A DNA stretch of 64,000 bases, taken from assembly GCF_012979535.1 (NCBI RefSeq), contig NZ_CP053015.1:496001-560000 (forward strand), in the 5' to 3' direction. The position numbers and the translations under genes were made by a program. A model generated the notes under the pieces. That model did not search any database. It was not told the origin of the DNA and saw only the letters and a list, made by a program, of their open reading frames with translations. This stretch comes from Sphingomonas lacunae (GTDB lineage: Bacteria; Pseudomonadota; Alphaproteobacteria; Sphingomonadales; Sphingomonadaceae). Below are positions 53,753 to 61,601 of this stretch, piece by piece. Position 1 is the stretch's first letter, and each line of letters begins with the position of its first letter.

Positions 53753-54997
53753 TCATGGCTGCCGAAAGTAGCGCAGCATGGTGAGATACATGGCAGAGAC
53801 CAGAAAGAAGAGGCCGGCACCGATCAGCAGTGGAACATGATAGTCGCCATAATGATCATAGAGGCGGCCAAAAGCGATAATGCCGATGGCGGTGCCGGTC
53901 ATGGTGCCGGTCATGGTCAGGCCATATACTGTCGAAAAGCTGGCGGTAGGGAACATGCGCCCGATGAAATAGGCAACCACGTCGGATTCCGAGCCCTGAA
54001 CCAGTCCGACCGCAATAATGCCTGGAATGAGGGCGATGACCGGTGCCGCGTCGAGAAAGGAAAGAATGCCAAAACCAGCCGCAAAGGCCACGATCGAGGC
54101 AATGTGCGGCGGGCTGTACCGATCAAAGGCCCATCCGACGAGCAACCGTCCGGCAAGCACCGAAGCCGTGAACAGGCTGAACAACAGGCCGCCCTGGACC
54201 AACGTAAGCCCGCGCCCTTCTAGCAGCGGCGCCAACTGGGTGAGGATGCCGGCAGAGGGCATGTTGAACAGTGCCATGGTCCCGACAAGCAACCAGAAAC
54301 GCGGCTGGACGAGGATCGACAGCAACGGCACGACCGGGCGTTCCGCGGGTGAAAGGCCCGCTGTGGCGGCATCCTGTGGTTCATCCGGGTTAAGGCGCAA
54401 TCCGCGCCAGACGACTGGCAATCCAATACACAAGGCCAGCAGGGCGAGAGCGACATAGGCTGCGCGGAACCCATGGGTGTCAATCAGCCAGGCAATGGGT
54501 GTGTTGAAAATCAGCACACTGATGGAAATGCCCGACGACATCAGGCCAAGCGCCATGCCGCGATGGGTGACAAACCAGCTGGCAATGGCACGGGCATAGA
54601 CGATGCCGGCCGTGCCCGGTGCCGCGAGCCCGAAAATGACCATCAACGGGATGATCTGTGCCATGGAACCATCCGACGCGGCGAGACCAAGATAGGCCAT
54701 GGTGACAATCAGGATCGAACTGATGGCCACAAGCCGGATACCATAGCGATCGGCGATGCGACCCATGAAGGGCGCACTGAATGCCCCGGCGAGGGCGAGG
54801 GCGCCTATTGTCATCACCTGACCGCGCGACCAGCCATATTCGGCCTCTAGCGCGGTGATGAACAGGCTGGCGACATATTGGTAGACGACGGCACCCGTGC
54901 CGACCCCGACCATCGAGGTCAGGACAATGGGCCAGCCCCGACGCCATTCGGAGCCGCCGGCTGGTGACGACTGGTTCAGAGCGCTGTCAGCCGTCAT
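53753..54997 (-). CDS. MFS transporter (monocarboxylate-type, 12 TM)
   Basis: About 414 residues with 12 hydrophobic segments. The loop GRIADRYGIRLVA after TM2 matches the MFS motif, and the domain layout is like oxalate/monocarboxylate (MCT-like) porters. ATG 54997 overlaps the pyrD stop (ATGA), which fixes the start against longer in-frame options. Substrate unknown. The coupling to pyrD is unusual. Confidence 0.9.
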   Translation of the reverse strand: MTADSALNQSSPAGGSEWRRGWPIVLTSMVGVGTGAVVYQYVASLFITALEAEYGWSRGQVMTIGALALAGAFSAPFMGRIADRYGIRLVAISSILIVTMAYLGLAASDGSMAQIIPLMVIFGLAAPGTAGIVYARAIASWFVTHRGMALGLMSSGISISVLIFNTPIAWLIDTHGFRAAYVALALLALCIGLPVVWRGLRLNPDEPQDAATAGLSPAERPVVPLLSILVQPRFWLLVGTMALFNMPSAGILTQLAPLLEGRGLTLVQGGLLFSLFTASVLAGRLLVGWAFDRYSPPHIASIVAFAAGFGILSFLDAAPVIALIPGIIAVGLVQGSESDVVAYFIGRMFPTASFSTVYGLTMTGTMTGTAIGIIAFGRLYDHYGDYHVPLLIGAGLFFLVSAMYLTMLRYFRQP

Positions 54998-56052
54998 GAT
55001 CGCACATCGGCGTCGATGATGTCGGCCAGCCGGGTGACCCCTTCCCTGTCGCACAGGGCCAGAAGATCCCTTGCAATGCGGGCGGCCAGCCATGGCCCAT
55101 GGTAAACCAGCGCACTGTAGAGCTGGACGAGAGTGGCACCTGCGCGCATCCGCGCCCAGACATGATCGGCGGTGCTGATACCGCCTGCGGCTATCAGCGG
55201 CAGTTGCCCGCCTGTGGCCGCGCGAAAATCCCTGAGCCGGGCTAAGGCGAGGTCGGCAAGCGGAGCGCCCGACAGGCCACCGGTTTCACCCGCATGGCAG
55301 CTGTTCAGCGGAGGACGGCTGATCGTGGTATTGCCAATGATGATCGCATCCAGTCCATGATCGATGGCGCTGCGCACGACACCGCCAATCTGTTCGCCCT
55401 CCAGATCCGGCGCAACCTTGAGGAAAACAGGCGGACGAAAGCCCTGTTCCGCGCGTTCGCTCCGCGCTGCGGCAACAGCAGCCAGCAGCGCATCGAGGGC
55501 ACCTTCATCCTGAAGGGCGCGCAATCCCGGCGTATTCGGACTGGAAATATTGACTGTCATCCAGTCTGCCAGATGCGCCAGGGTCCGGATGCCCGTGGCA
55601 TAATCGGCAATGCGGTCAGGCGCATCCTTGTTGGCGCCGATGTTGATGCCGATCGGGCCATGACCCTGGTTTGCACGGAGCCGTTCGAGACGGGCAACGG
55701 CGGCAAGCTGTCCGCCATTGTTGAAACCCATGCGATTGATGACCGCCTGGTCCTCTGTCAGGCGAAACAGACGGGGCCGCGGGTTGCCAGCCTGGGGCAG
55801 CGGGGTCAGCGTGCCCACTTCTGCACCGGCGAAGCCGAAGCGCGGCATGGCGTGGACCGCCTTGGCATCCTTGTCGAATCCGGCTGCGAGACCAACGGGA
55901 TGCGCAAAAGAAAGGCCCGCACATTCGACAGCCAGACGTTGATCAGCGTCTATGGCCCTTGCGGAAGGCAAAAGACCCAGGGCGGCAATGGTCCAGCGAT
56001 GGGCCCGTTCCGGGTCCAAGTGGCGAAGAAGTCCCATATACAACGATTGCAA
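54994..56052 (-). CDS. pyrD: dihydroorotate dehydrogenase (quinone), class 2
   Basis: A 352-residue FMN enzyme of the inner membrane face; it oxidises dihydroorotate to orotate with quinone in pyrimidine synthesis. DPERAH near the N-terminus, GLAAGFDKD, NRMGFNNGG, and NISSPNTPGL with the class 2 catalytic Ser are present, and AGGISTADH binds FMN phosphate. TTG 56052, 8 bp after AGAAGGA, gives the family length; ATG 56037 has no ribosome site. Confidence 0.93.
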   Translation of the reverse strand: MQSLYMGLLRHLDPERAHRWTIAALGLLPSARAIDADQRLAVECAGLSFAHPVGLAAGFDKDAKAVHAMPRFGFAGAEVGTLTPLPQAGNPRPRLFRLTEDQAVINRMGFNNGGQLAAVARLERLRANQGHGPIGINIGANKDAPDRIADYATGIRTLAHLADWMTVNISSPNTPGLRALQDEGALDALLAAVAAARSERAEQGFRPPVFLKVAPDLEGEQIGGVVRSAIDHGLDAIIIGNTTISRPPLNSCHAGETGGLSGAPLADLALARLRDFRAATGGQLPLIAAGGISTADHVWARMRAGATLVQLYSALVYHGPWLAARIARDLLALCDREGVTRLADIIDADVRS

Positions 56053-56111
56053 AACAGGTTTCCTTCTTATTTCAACAGCTTTGACTGTGCCCTGATTTAC
56101 TGATTTTGCCA

Positions 56112-56263
56112 AACGACCCTGATCGGATGTCGATTCTGTCCAATACATCAACCTCTCGACACGCCAATCAAGCCCTGCGACCCGAAGGGCTCTGCGTCCT
56201 TGGACATAGAGACCTTGACCTACTAAAGGCCAGCCCACATTCGTGCGGGCTGGCCCTTTTTTT
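56112..56263 (+). ncRNA. candidate small RNA
   Basis: About 150 bp ending in a strong intrinsic terminator with no open gene leading into it. TTGACT at 56081 could serve as a -35 but the -10 is poor. Inside, CCCTGCGACCCGAAGGG folds into a short stem. I do not recognise a known RNA family. An RNA is inferred mainly because the terminator needs a transcript. Confidence 0.35.
56225..56263 (+). terminator. intrinsic terminator
   Basis: GGCCAGCCC, a 10-base loop, GGGCTGGCC and then CTTTTTTT: a perfect 9-bp GC-rich stem with a seven-T tail on the plus strand. On the minus strand only TTT follows, so it works mainly rightward. Confidence 0.88.
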
Positions 56264-56431
56264 GGTTTCCGGCCGAGCATCGCACTGTTGGTGCAACAAA
56301 CTGCACCAGGGCGGTTGCAAGACCGCCATGGTCACGACATAATCACTGTGAAAACAAAATTTTGCTGTCGGCTTGGGCTTCTGAAGGAGCAGCTGACCGG
56401 GAGTTAAGGTCAAGCACAGGGGTTGTCGGGC

Positions 56432-57286
56432 ATGTCGTCGCCCATTGCCATGCGTTACAGTCCTCCGCCTGAGGCGGCGGGAGACAAGATTTCCGCGCTC
56501 TATGAACTGCATTTGAGCAGCGAACGGCTCGATGAAGTGGAGCGCGCCGACCGGCCCCAGCTTCGCGTGCTGGTGCAGGGACAGGGTCGTTATCATTTCG
56601 CCAACGGACATGAGGATGACGGTGCCGCCCTCACCCTGCTGGGCCCCACCAGCGGGCCGGTGCGGGTTACCGGTCAGGGACCAATGCTGGTCTGTGGTGC
56701 CGGGCTGTTGCCGCCAGCCTGGATCGCCATGGCGGGCGCACAGGCCGAAAATCTGACCGACCGGGCGATTGATGCCGTAGCCTTGCTGGGGCAGCCGGCG
56801 GCCGACCTGTTGCAGGCGATGGCCTCTGCCACGAGCACCGAGGAGAGATTCGCCCTGATCAGCGACTTCATCGGACAGATGAGCGCCCATGGCGACAGCG
56901 GAGCCAGCGAATTCACCGCCATCGTCGATGCCTGGCTGGCCGGCAGCCCGGACCCGGCAATCGACCGGCTGATCGAACAAACCGGACTGGGCATCCGTCA
57001 GATCGAGCGGTTGACCAAAAGATATTATGGTCTGCCGCCCAAGACATTGGCCCGGCGATACCGGGCGATCCGCGCTGCATCAGCCCTTGCGCGGGGCGAG
57101 GATATTGACGCGCTGGGCCTGGGCGATTCCTTTTATGACCAGTCCCACCTGATCCGTGAGGTGAAGCGTTTTGCCGGTCTGACGCCGCAACAGATGCGCA
57201 AGGGCAAGTCCACCTTGCAGACCGAAGTGTCGGAAGGACTGAAATCGCTTGAGGGACAGGTGCCGCCGCTTATTTCAGACGCCTGA
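56432..57286 (+). CDS. AraC-family transcriptional regulator
   Basis: A 284-residue protein. The N-terminal 150 residues look like a beta-rich sensing domain (LRVLVQGQGRYHFANG). The C-terminal double HTH has GIRQIERLTKRYYGLPPKTLARRYRAI and FYDQSHLIREVKRFAGLTPQQMR, the typical AraC/XylS recognition and second helices. The start is ATG 56432; a TTG nine bases earlier is also in frame. It stands alone ahead of the suf operon. Its target is unknown. Confidence 0.92.
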   Translation: MSSPIAMRYSPPPEAAGDKISALYELHLSSERLDEVERADRPQLRVLVQGQGRYHFANGHEDDGAALTLLGPTSGPVRVTGQGPMLVCGAGLLPPAWIAMAGAQAENLTDRAIDAVALLGQPAADLLQAMASATSTEERFALISDFIGQMSAHGDSGASEFTAIVDAWLAGSPDPAIDRLIEQTGLGIRQIERLTKRYYGLPPKTLARRYRAIRAASALARGEDIDALGLGDSFYDQSHLIREVKRFAGLTPQQMRKGKSTLQTEVSEGLKSLEGQVPPLISDA

Positions 57287-57328
57287 GCGCGGCGGGCAGC
57301 CTTTCCCAGATCATGTCGCTGTCCGCGC

Positions 57329-57357
57329 GTGACAATAGTTGACCAATCCGGTATTAT
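57329..57357 (+). promoter_or_regulatory. suf promoter with embedded IscR-like operator
   Basis: GTGACA (57329-57334), 17-bp spacer, TATTAT (57352-57357): each box matches 5 of 6 consensus bases. The spacer starts ATAGTTGACCAATCCGGTAT, an imperfect dyad with GACC-AATCC-GGT core like IscR/Rrf2 type 1 sites, and it leads 69 bp before the Rrf2 gene. Autorepression by the Fe-S form of the first gene product is the obvious model. Confidence 0.65.
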
Positions 57358-57425
57358 TTGACAAAGGCCGCGATGCGAGTCCGTGCCGACCATCTGCGCG
57401 CACCATTTCAAGAGAGCTGCCGGCC

Positions 57426-57836
57426 ATGCGCCTGTCCAACCTAGCCGACTATGCCGTTGTCCTGATGAGTGCGGCCGCCCGCCATTGTGGGGAACCGCGG
57501 ATCAGTGCGGCGACCCTTTCTGCGGAAACCGGGGTGCCGATGACGACAGTCCACAAGCTTGTGCACTTACTGGTCAAGGCCGGCCTGTTGCGATCCGTAC
57601 GTGGCGCGGGAGGCGGCGTAAAATTGTCGCGCCCAGCGGCTGCGATCAGTGTTGCCGACATCATCGAAGCCGTCGAAGGGCCGATTGCGATGACCGCCTG
57701 CGTCGAAAGCGGACGCCATGACTGTGTGCTCGAAGGCAGTTGTTCGGTGCAACCGCACTGGTCAGCCGTCAATGGCGCGGTCAGAGGCGCATTGTCGGGC
57801 GTGACCCTGGCCAGCCTGACCGGAGCGCCGGCATGA
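57426..57836 (+). CDS. Rrf2-family Fe-S cluster regulator of the suf operon
   Basis: A 136-residue winged-helix regulator. [14 protein letters not shown] starts the Rrf2 fold, and the recognition helix is [19 protein letters not shown]. Three cysteines C92-x7-C100-x5-C106 are placed to bind a 2Fe-2S cluster as in IscR and the SUF-system regulators. It senses Fe-S demand and represses the operon when cluster-loaded (family knowledge). Its TGA overlaps the sufB ATG. Confidence 0.93.
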   Translation: MRLSNLADYAVVLMSAAARHCGEPRISAATLSAETGVPMTTVHKLVHLLVKAGLLRSVRGAGGGVKLSRPAAAISVADIIEAVEGPIAMTACVESGRHDCVLEGSCSVQPHWSAVNGAVRGALSGVTLASLTGAPA

Positions 57837-59311
57837 GTGAGGCAGTGATCAAGGATCAGGCAGCGCATGACGCGGCGGCCAAGGTCGCCGACTATGAACA
57901 TGGCTGGTCGGCCGACATCGAGACCGAACTGGCGCCCAAGGGCCTTAATGAGGATACGGTCCGCTATATTTCGGCCAAGAAGAATGAGCCGGAATGGCTG
58001 CTCGAATGGCGGCTGAAGGCCTTTGCCCTGTGGCAGACGATGGAGGCCCCCGACTGGGCCAAGCTCAACGTGCCGCCGATCGACTATCAGGACGCGTACT
58101 ATTATGCCGCGCCCAAGGCCAAGCCGAAGCTGAACAGCCTCGACGAGGTCGATCCCGAGATTTTGCGGGTCTATGAAAAGCTCGGCATTCCGCTCGAGGA
58201 GCAGAAGATGCTCGCCGGCGTCGAGGGCGCGCGCAAGGTTGCGGTCGACGCCGTGTTCGACAGCGTCTCGGTCGCTACCACATTCCGCGAGGAGCTGGAG
58301 AAGGCGGGGGTCATCTTCCGCTCGATCAGCGAGGCGGTGCGCGAATATCCCGATCTGGTGAAGCGCTGGCTCGGCAAGGTCGTGCCGATGCACGACAATT
58401 ATTTCGCGACATTGAACTGCGCGGTCTTTTCCGACGGGACGTTTGTCTACATCCCCGAGGGCGTGCGCTGCCCGATGGAGCTTTCCACCTATTTCCGCAT
58501 CAATGCCGAGAACACCGGGCAGTTTGAGCGGACGCTGATCGTCGCAGACAAGGGGAGCTATGTCTCCTATCTCGAAGGCTGCACCGCGCCGATGCGCGAC
58601 GAGAACCAGCTGCACGCCGCGGTGGTTGAACTGGTCGCGCTCGACGATGCCGAGATCAAATATTCGACCGTGCAGAACTGGTACCCCGGCGATGCCGAGG
58701 GGCGCGGCGGCATCTACAATTTCGTCACCAAGCGGGCGCTGTGCCAGGGCAAGCGCTCGAAGGTGAGCTGGACCCAGGTCGAAACCGGCAGCGCGGTGAC
58801 GTGGAAATATCCGTCGTGCGTGCTCAACGGCGATGACTCGGTGGGCGAATTCTACTCGGTGGCGGTGACCAACAATCACCAACAGGCCGACACCGGCACC
58901 AAGATGATCCACAATGGCAAGCGGACCAAGAGCACGATTGTCTCCAAGGGAATCAGCGCGGGCAAATCGAACGGCACCTATCGCGGTCTGGTGCGCGTCG
59001 GCGCGAATGCCGAAGGAGTGCGCAACTTCACCCAGTGCGACAGCCTGTTGCTCGGCGACCAGTGCGGCGCGCACACCGTGCCTTATATCGAGGTGAAGAA
59101 CCCGAGCGCGCAGATCGAGCACGAAGCGACGACGAGCAAGATCAGCGACGACCAGCTGTTCTATGCGATGCAGCGCGGCCTGGGGCAGGAAGAGGCGGTC
59201 GCGCTGATCGTCAACGGCTTTGCCAAGGAAGTGCTGCAGCAACTGCCGATGGAATTTGCGGTGGAAGCGCAGAAGCTGTTGGGTATCAGCCTTGAAGGGA
59301 GTGTGGGGTGA
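57833..59311 (+). CDS. sufB: Fe-S cluster assembly protein SufB
   Basis: A 492-residue scaffold subunit of the SufBC2D complex. The beta-helix core contains [20 protein letters not shown] and [14 protein letters not shown], the latter with the Cys and His used in nascent cluster binding. The size and sequence are typical. ATGA overlap with the Rrf2 gene. Codon use is strongly GC-biased. Confidence 0.97.
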   Translation: MSEAVIKDQAAHDAAAKVADYEHGWSADIETELAPKGLNEDTVRYISAKKNEPEWLLEWRLKAFALWQTMEAPDWAKLNVPPIDYQDAYYYAAPKAKPKLNSLDEVDPEILRVYEKLGIPLEEQKMLAGVEGARKVAVDAVFDSVSVATTFREELEKAGVIFRSISEAVREYPDLVKRWLGKVVPMHDNYFATLNCAVFSDGTFVYIPEGVRCPMELSTYFRINAENTGQFERTLIVADKGSYVSYLEGCTAPMRDENQLHAAVVELVALDDAEIKYSTVQNWYPGDAEGRGGIYNFVTKRALCQGKRSKVSWTQVETGSAVTWKYPSCVLNGDDSVGEFYSVAVTNNHQQADTGTKMIHNGKRTKSTIVSKGISAGKSNGTYRGLVRVGANAEGVRNFTQCDSLLLGDQCGAHTVPYIEVKNPSAQIEHEATTSKISDDQLFYAMQRGLGQEEAVALIVNGFAKEVLQQLPMEFAVEAQKLLGISLEGSVG

Positions 59312-59733
59312 TGCGCATTCATGTCCTTGCGGCGACCATGGTGGGCGCCTTGCTGCTTGTCGGTTGCGGCGACATGTCGGTTGACGAAGTCAAGGGCGCG
59401 GCAGCGGAAGCCGGCGAGTTGCTCGATCCCGCCAGCCTTGCCGACAAGCTGCCGCCCGAGGCGCGCGCTGTTGTCACCTCCTATGAACACGACCTGCGGA
59501 CGGCGGCTTCGGCGCATGTTGCCGAATTCGGGCAGCTGCCGACGAGCTTTGCCGACATTGCATCGGTCGCCGGGGCGCGGCAGGCAGCGGTCGATTTCCT
59601 TGCCGATGGGCTGGCCGAACAGGTGCCCTTTGCCAGCCGGACCACGGTGGAGCAGGCGGCGAACGGCATAGTCACCGCCGCTGAACGGCGCATTCTTGAC
59701 CAGATGAGAACAGAAAATGCTGCAAATCAATAA
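59311..59733 (+). CDS. lipoprotein within the suf operon
   Basis: A 140-residue protein with a signal-like N-terminus and lipobox LLVGCGDM, so probably an envelope lipoprotein. The mature part is helical and Ala-rich (VDEVKGAAAEAGELLDP). No Fe-S ligands beyond the lipobox Cys are seen. It overlaps sufB by one base (TGATG) and sufC by 17 bp, so it is co-translated. It is not a standard suf gene. Confidence 0.82.
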   Translation: MRIHVLAATMVGALLLVGCGDMSVDEVKGAAAEAGELLDPASLADKLPPEARAVVTSYEHDLRTAASAHVAEFGQLPTSFADIASVAGARQAAVDFLADGLAEQVPFASRTTVEQAANGIVTAAERRILDQMRTENAANQ

Positions 59734-60460
59734 TCTCCATGCCACTGTCGCTGACAAGCCGATCCTCAAGGGGCTGTCGCTCAGCATCAATGCGGGTGAG
59801 ATCCATGCGATCATGGGGCCGAATGGCGCGGGCAAATCGACGCTGACTTATACGCTCGGCGGGCGGCCGGGCTATGAGGTGACCGACGGTGAGGTGACGT
59901 TGGACGGGCAGGACCTGCTCGCGCTCGACCCGCATGAGCGCGCGGCGGCGGGGCTGTTCCTTGGTTTCCAGTACCCGGTCGAAATCCCCGGCGTGTCGAA
60001 CGTGCAGTTCCTGCGCGAGGCATTGAATGCCCAGCGCAAGCTGCGCGGCGAGGCGCCGCTGTCGGGCGGCGAATTCCTCAAGGTCGCGCGGGCGCAGGCC
60101 GATGCGATGGGCATGGACATGGACATGCTCAAGCGGCCAGTGAACGTCGGTTTTTCCGGCGGCGAGAAGAAGCGCAACGAGATGGTGCAGATGGGTATCC
60201 TCGACCCCAAGCTCGCCATCCTCGACGAGACGGACTCGGGCCTCGACATCGACGCACTGCGCGTGGTGGGCGACGGTATCAACCGCATCATGCGCAAGCC
60301 CGACAAGGCGGTGCTGCTGATCACCCACTATCAGCGGCTGCTCGACTATGTGAAGCCCGATTTCGTCCATGTGCTGGCCGGTGGCCGCATCGTCCGCAGC
60401 GGCGGGCCGGAACTCGCGCTGGCGCTCGAAGAGCATGGCTATGCGGAGATTGCCGCGTGA
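59717..60460 (+). CDS. sufC: Fe-S cluster assembly ATPase SufC
   Basis: A 247-residue ABC-type ATPase. Walker A GPNGAGKST, signature FSGGEKKRNE and Walker B KLAILDETDSGLD are all intact. It powers conformational change of SufBC2D. It begins inside the 3' end of the lipoprotein gene and its TGA overlaps the next GTG. Confidence 0.97.
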   Translation: MLQINNLHATVADKPILKGLSLSINAGEIHAIMGPNGAGKSTLTYTLGGRPGYEVTDGEVTLDGQDLLALDPHERAAAGLFLGFQYPVEIPGVSNVQFLREALNAQRKLRGEAPLSGGEFLKVARAQADAMGMDMDMLKRPVNVGFSGGEKKRNEMVQMGILDPKLAILDETDSGLDIDALRVVGDGINRIMRKPDKAVLLITHYQRLLDYVKPDFVHVLAGGRIVRSGGPELALALEEHGYAEIAA

Positions 60461-60879
60461 GCCTGTGGGCCATCCTCACTCTCACCCTGATTCCCGGACA
60501 GGAGGCAACCAGCCTGCCGGTGCTCGCCGAAGCAGTTGAACGCTGCGACCGTGAGATGACCACCCCCGCCTTTCGCGGCGAGGAGGAACGGCGGTCACGG
60601 GTGATGGTCAGCATCTATGCCGAGCAACAGGCGATTGCCGAGGCGCGTGTGGCGCTGATGGCGCGCCGGTCGGCGCTGCGTATCGCGCCCGTTGCCAGCG
60701 ATAGCGAGACGGCAATCAGCAGCGAAGCCAGCACCCTGGCCGACCGGCAGGCAACTCTGGACGACAGCCGCCAGCTCGAACGGCTGCGGCAGGAGGCCAT
60801 GGACCAGTTGCGCCGCCATTATCTGGCCCAATGCAATGAGCGCGGACGTCGGCCGCGGGGTTCGGAGACCAGCGAATGA
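60457..60879 (+). CDS. small coiled-coil protein in the suf operon
   Basis: A 140-residue protein, GTG start overlapping the sufC stop (GTGA). The N-terminal hydrophobic LWAILTLTLIPG could be a signal or anchor; the rest is charged and helical (ERRSRVMVSIYAEQQAIAEAR, then LERLRQEAMDQLRR), probably a coiled coil. No recognised domain. It overlaps sufD by 4 bp. Unusual as an insertion between sufC and sufD. Confidence 0.75.
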   Translation: MSLWAILTLTLIPGQEATSLPVLAEAVERCDREMTTPAFRGEEERRSRVMVSIYAEQQAIAEARVALMARRSALRIAPVASDSETAISSEASTLADRQATLDDSRQLERLRQEAMDQLRRHYLAQCNERGRRPRGSETSE

Positions 60880-61601
60880 CCGCGCTTCCCACGCGCAAGG
60901 ACGAAGCCTGGCGCTATGCCGATCTGGCGGCGGTTGAACGGTTGTGGCCGCTGCCGGCGGCGGAACAGGTCAGCATTGCGGCGGTGGAAAGCCTGAGCCG
61001 GACGATCATCGTGACGACCGATGGCGTAACGCAGTTGTCGCTGACGCTCGAAGCGGGCGCGGTGGCGCGGCTTGACGTGCTCAACATGGCACCGGGCTAT
61101 GGCCGGATCGAACTCGACGTGACGCTGCACGAAGGCGCCGACTTCACGTTGGGCGGTGCCCAGATCGGCGCGGGCGACGCCACGCTCGAAATCATTACTA
61201 CCGTCACCCATGCCGAACCCGGCGCGACGTCGCGGCAGCTGGTGCGCAGCGTGCTCGGTGGCCATTCCACCGGGACCTATCTCGGCAAGGTCGCCGTGGC
61301 GCGCGGTGCGCAGCAGACCGACAGCGAACAGTCGGTCAAGGCGATGCTGCTCGACCGCACGGCAACCGCCAATGCCAAGCCCGAACTCGAAATCTATGCC
61401 GACGATGTCAAGTGCGCGCATGGCTGCGCCATCGGCGAGTTGGACGCGATGGGCCTGTTTTACCTGCAATCGCGCGGCCTGACCCCTGCCGATGCCAAGC
61501 GGTTGATGCTGCATGCCTTTGTTGCCGAGGTGTTTGACGGTGCGTCAGAGGAAGAGCGGCTGGTGGAAGCGGCGCTCGCCAGACTGGGGGCGGTGTTGTG
61601 A
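60876..61601 (+). CDS. sufD: Fe-S cluster assembly protein SufD
   Basis: A 241-residue SufD, much shorter than the about 420 residues of E. coli, as is common in sphingomonads. RKDEAWRYADL opens it, and the beta-helix ends with DDVKCAHGCAIGELD and QSRGLTPADAKRLM, the conserved SufB/D C-terminal region with Cys/His. Partner of SufB in the scaffold. Confidence 0.95.
   Translation: MTALPTRKDEAWRYADLAAVERLWPLPAAEQVSIAAVESLSRTIIVTTDGVTQLSLTLEAGAVARLDVLNMAPGYGRIELDVTLHEGADFTLGGAQIGAGDATLEIITTVTHAEPGATSRQLVRSVLGGHSTGTYLGKVAVARGAQQTDSEQSVKAMLLDRTATANAKPELEIYADDVKCAHGCAIGELDAMGLFYLQSRGLTPADAKRLMLHAFVAEVFDGASEEERLVEAALARLGAVL

Larger units (their letters stand above)
56053..56431. other. 379-bp noncoding gap
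   Basis: Between divergent pyrD and the AraC-type gene. It contains a rightward terminator (56225-56263) and, upstream of it, about 110 bp with stem-forming stretches that do not code for a convincing protein. From 56264 to 56431 lies the leader of the AraC gene, where CTGCACC-like repeats around a dyad (GCACTGTTGGTGCAACAAACTGCACC) are visible. Confidence 0.55.

Noticed and set aside
56053..56280. N-terminal extension of PyrD up to 56280
   Set aside because: The added 76 residues have no family counterpart and would run through the intrinsic terminator; TTG 56052 fits family length and ribosome-site spacing.
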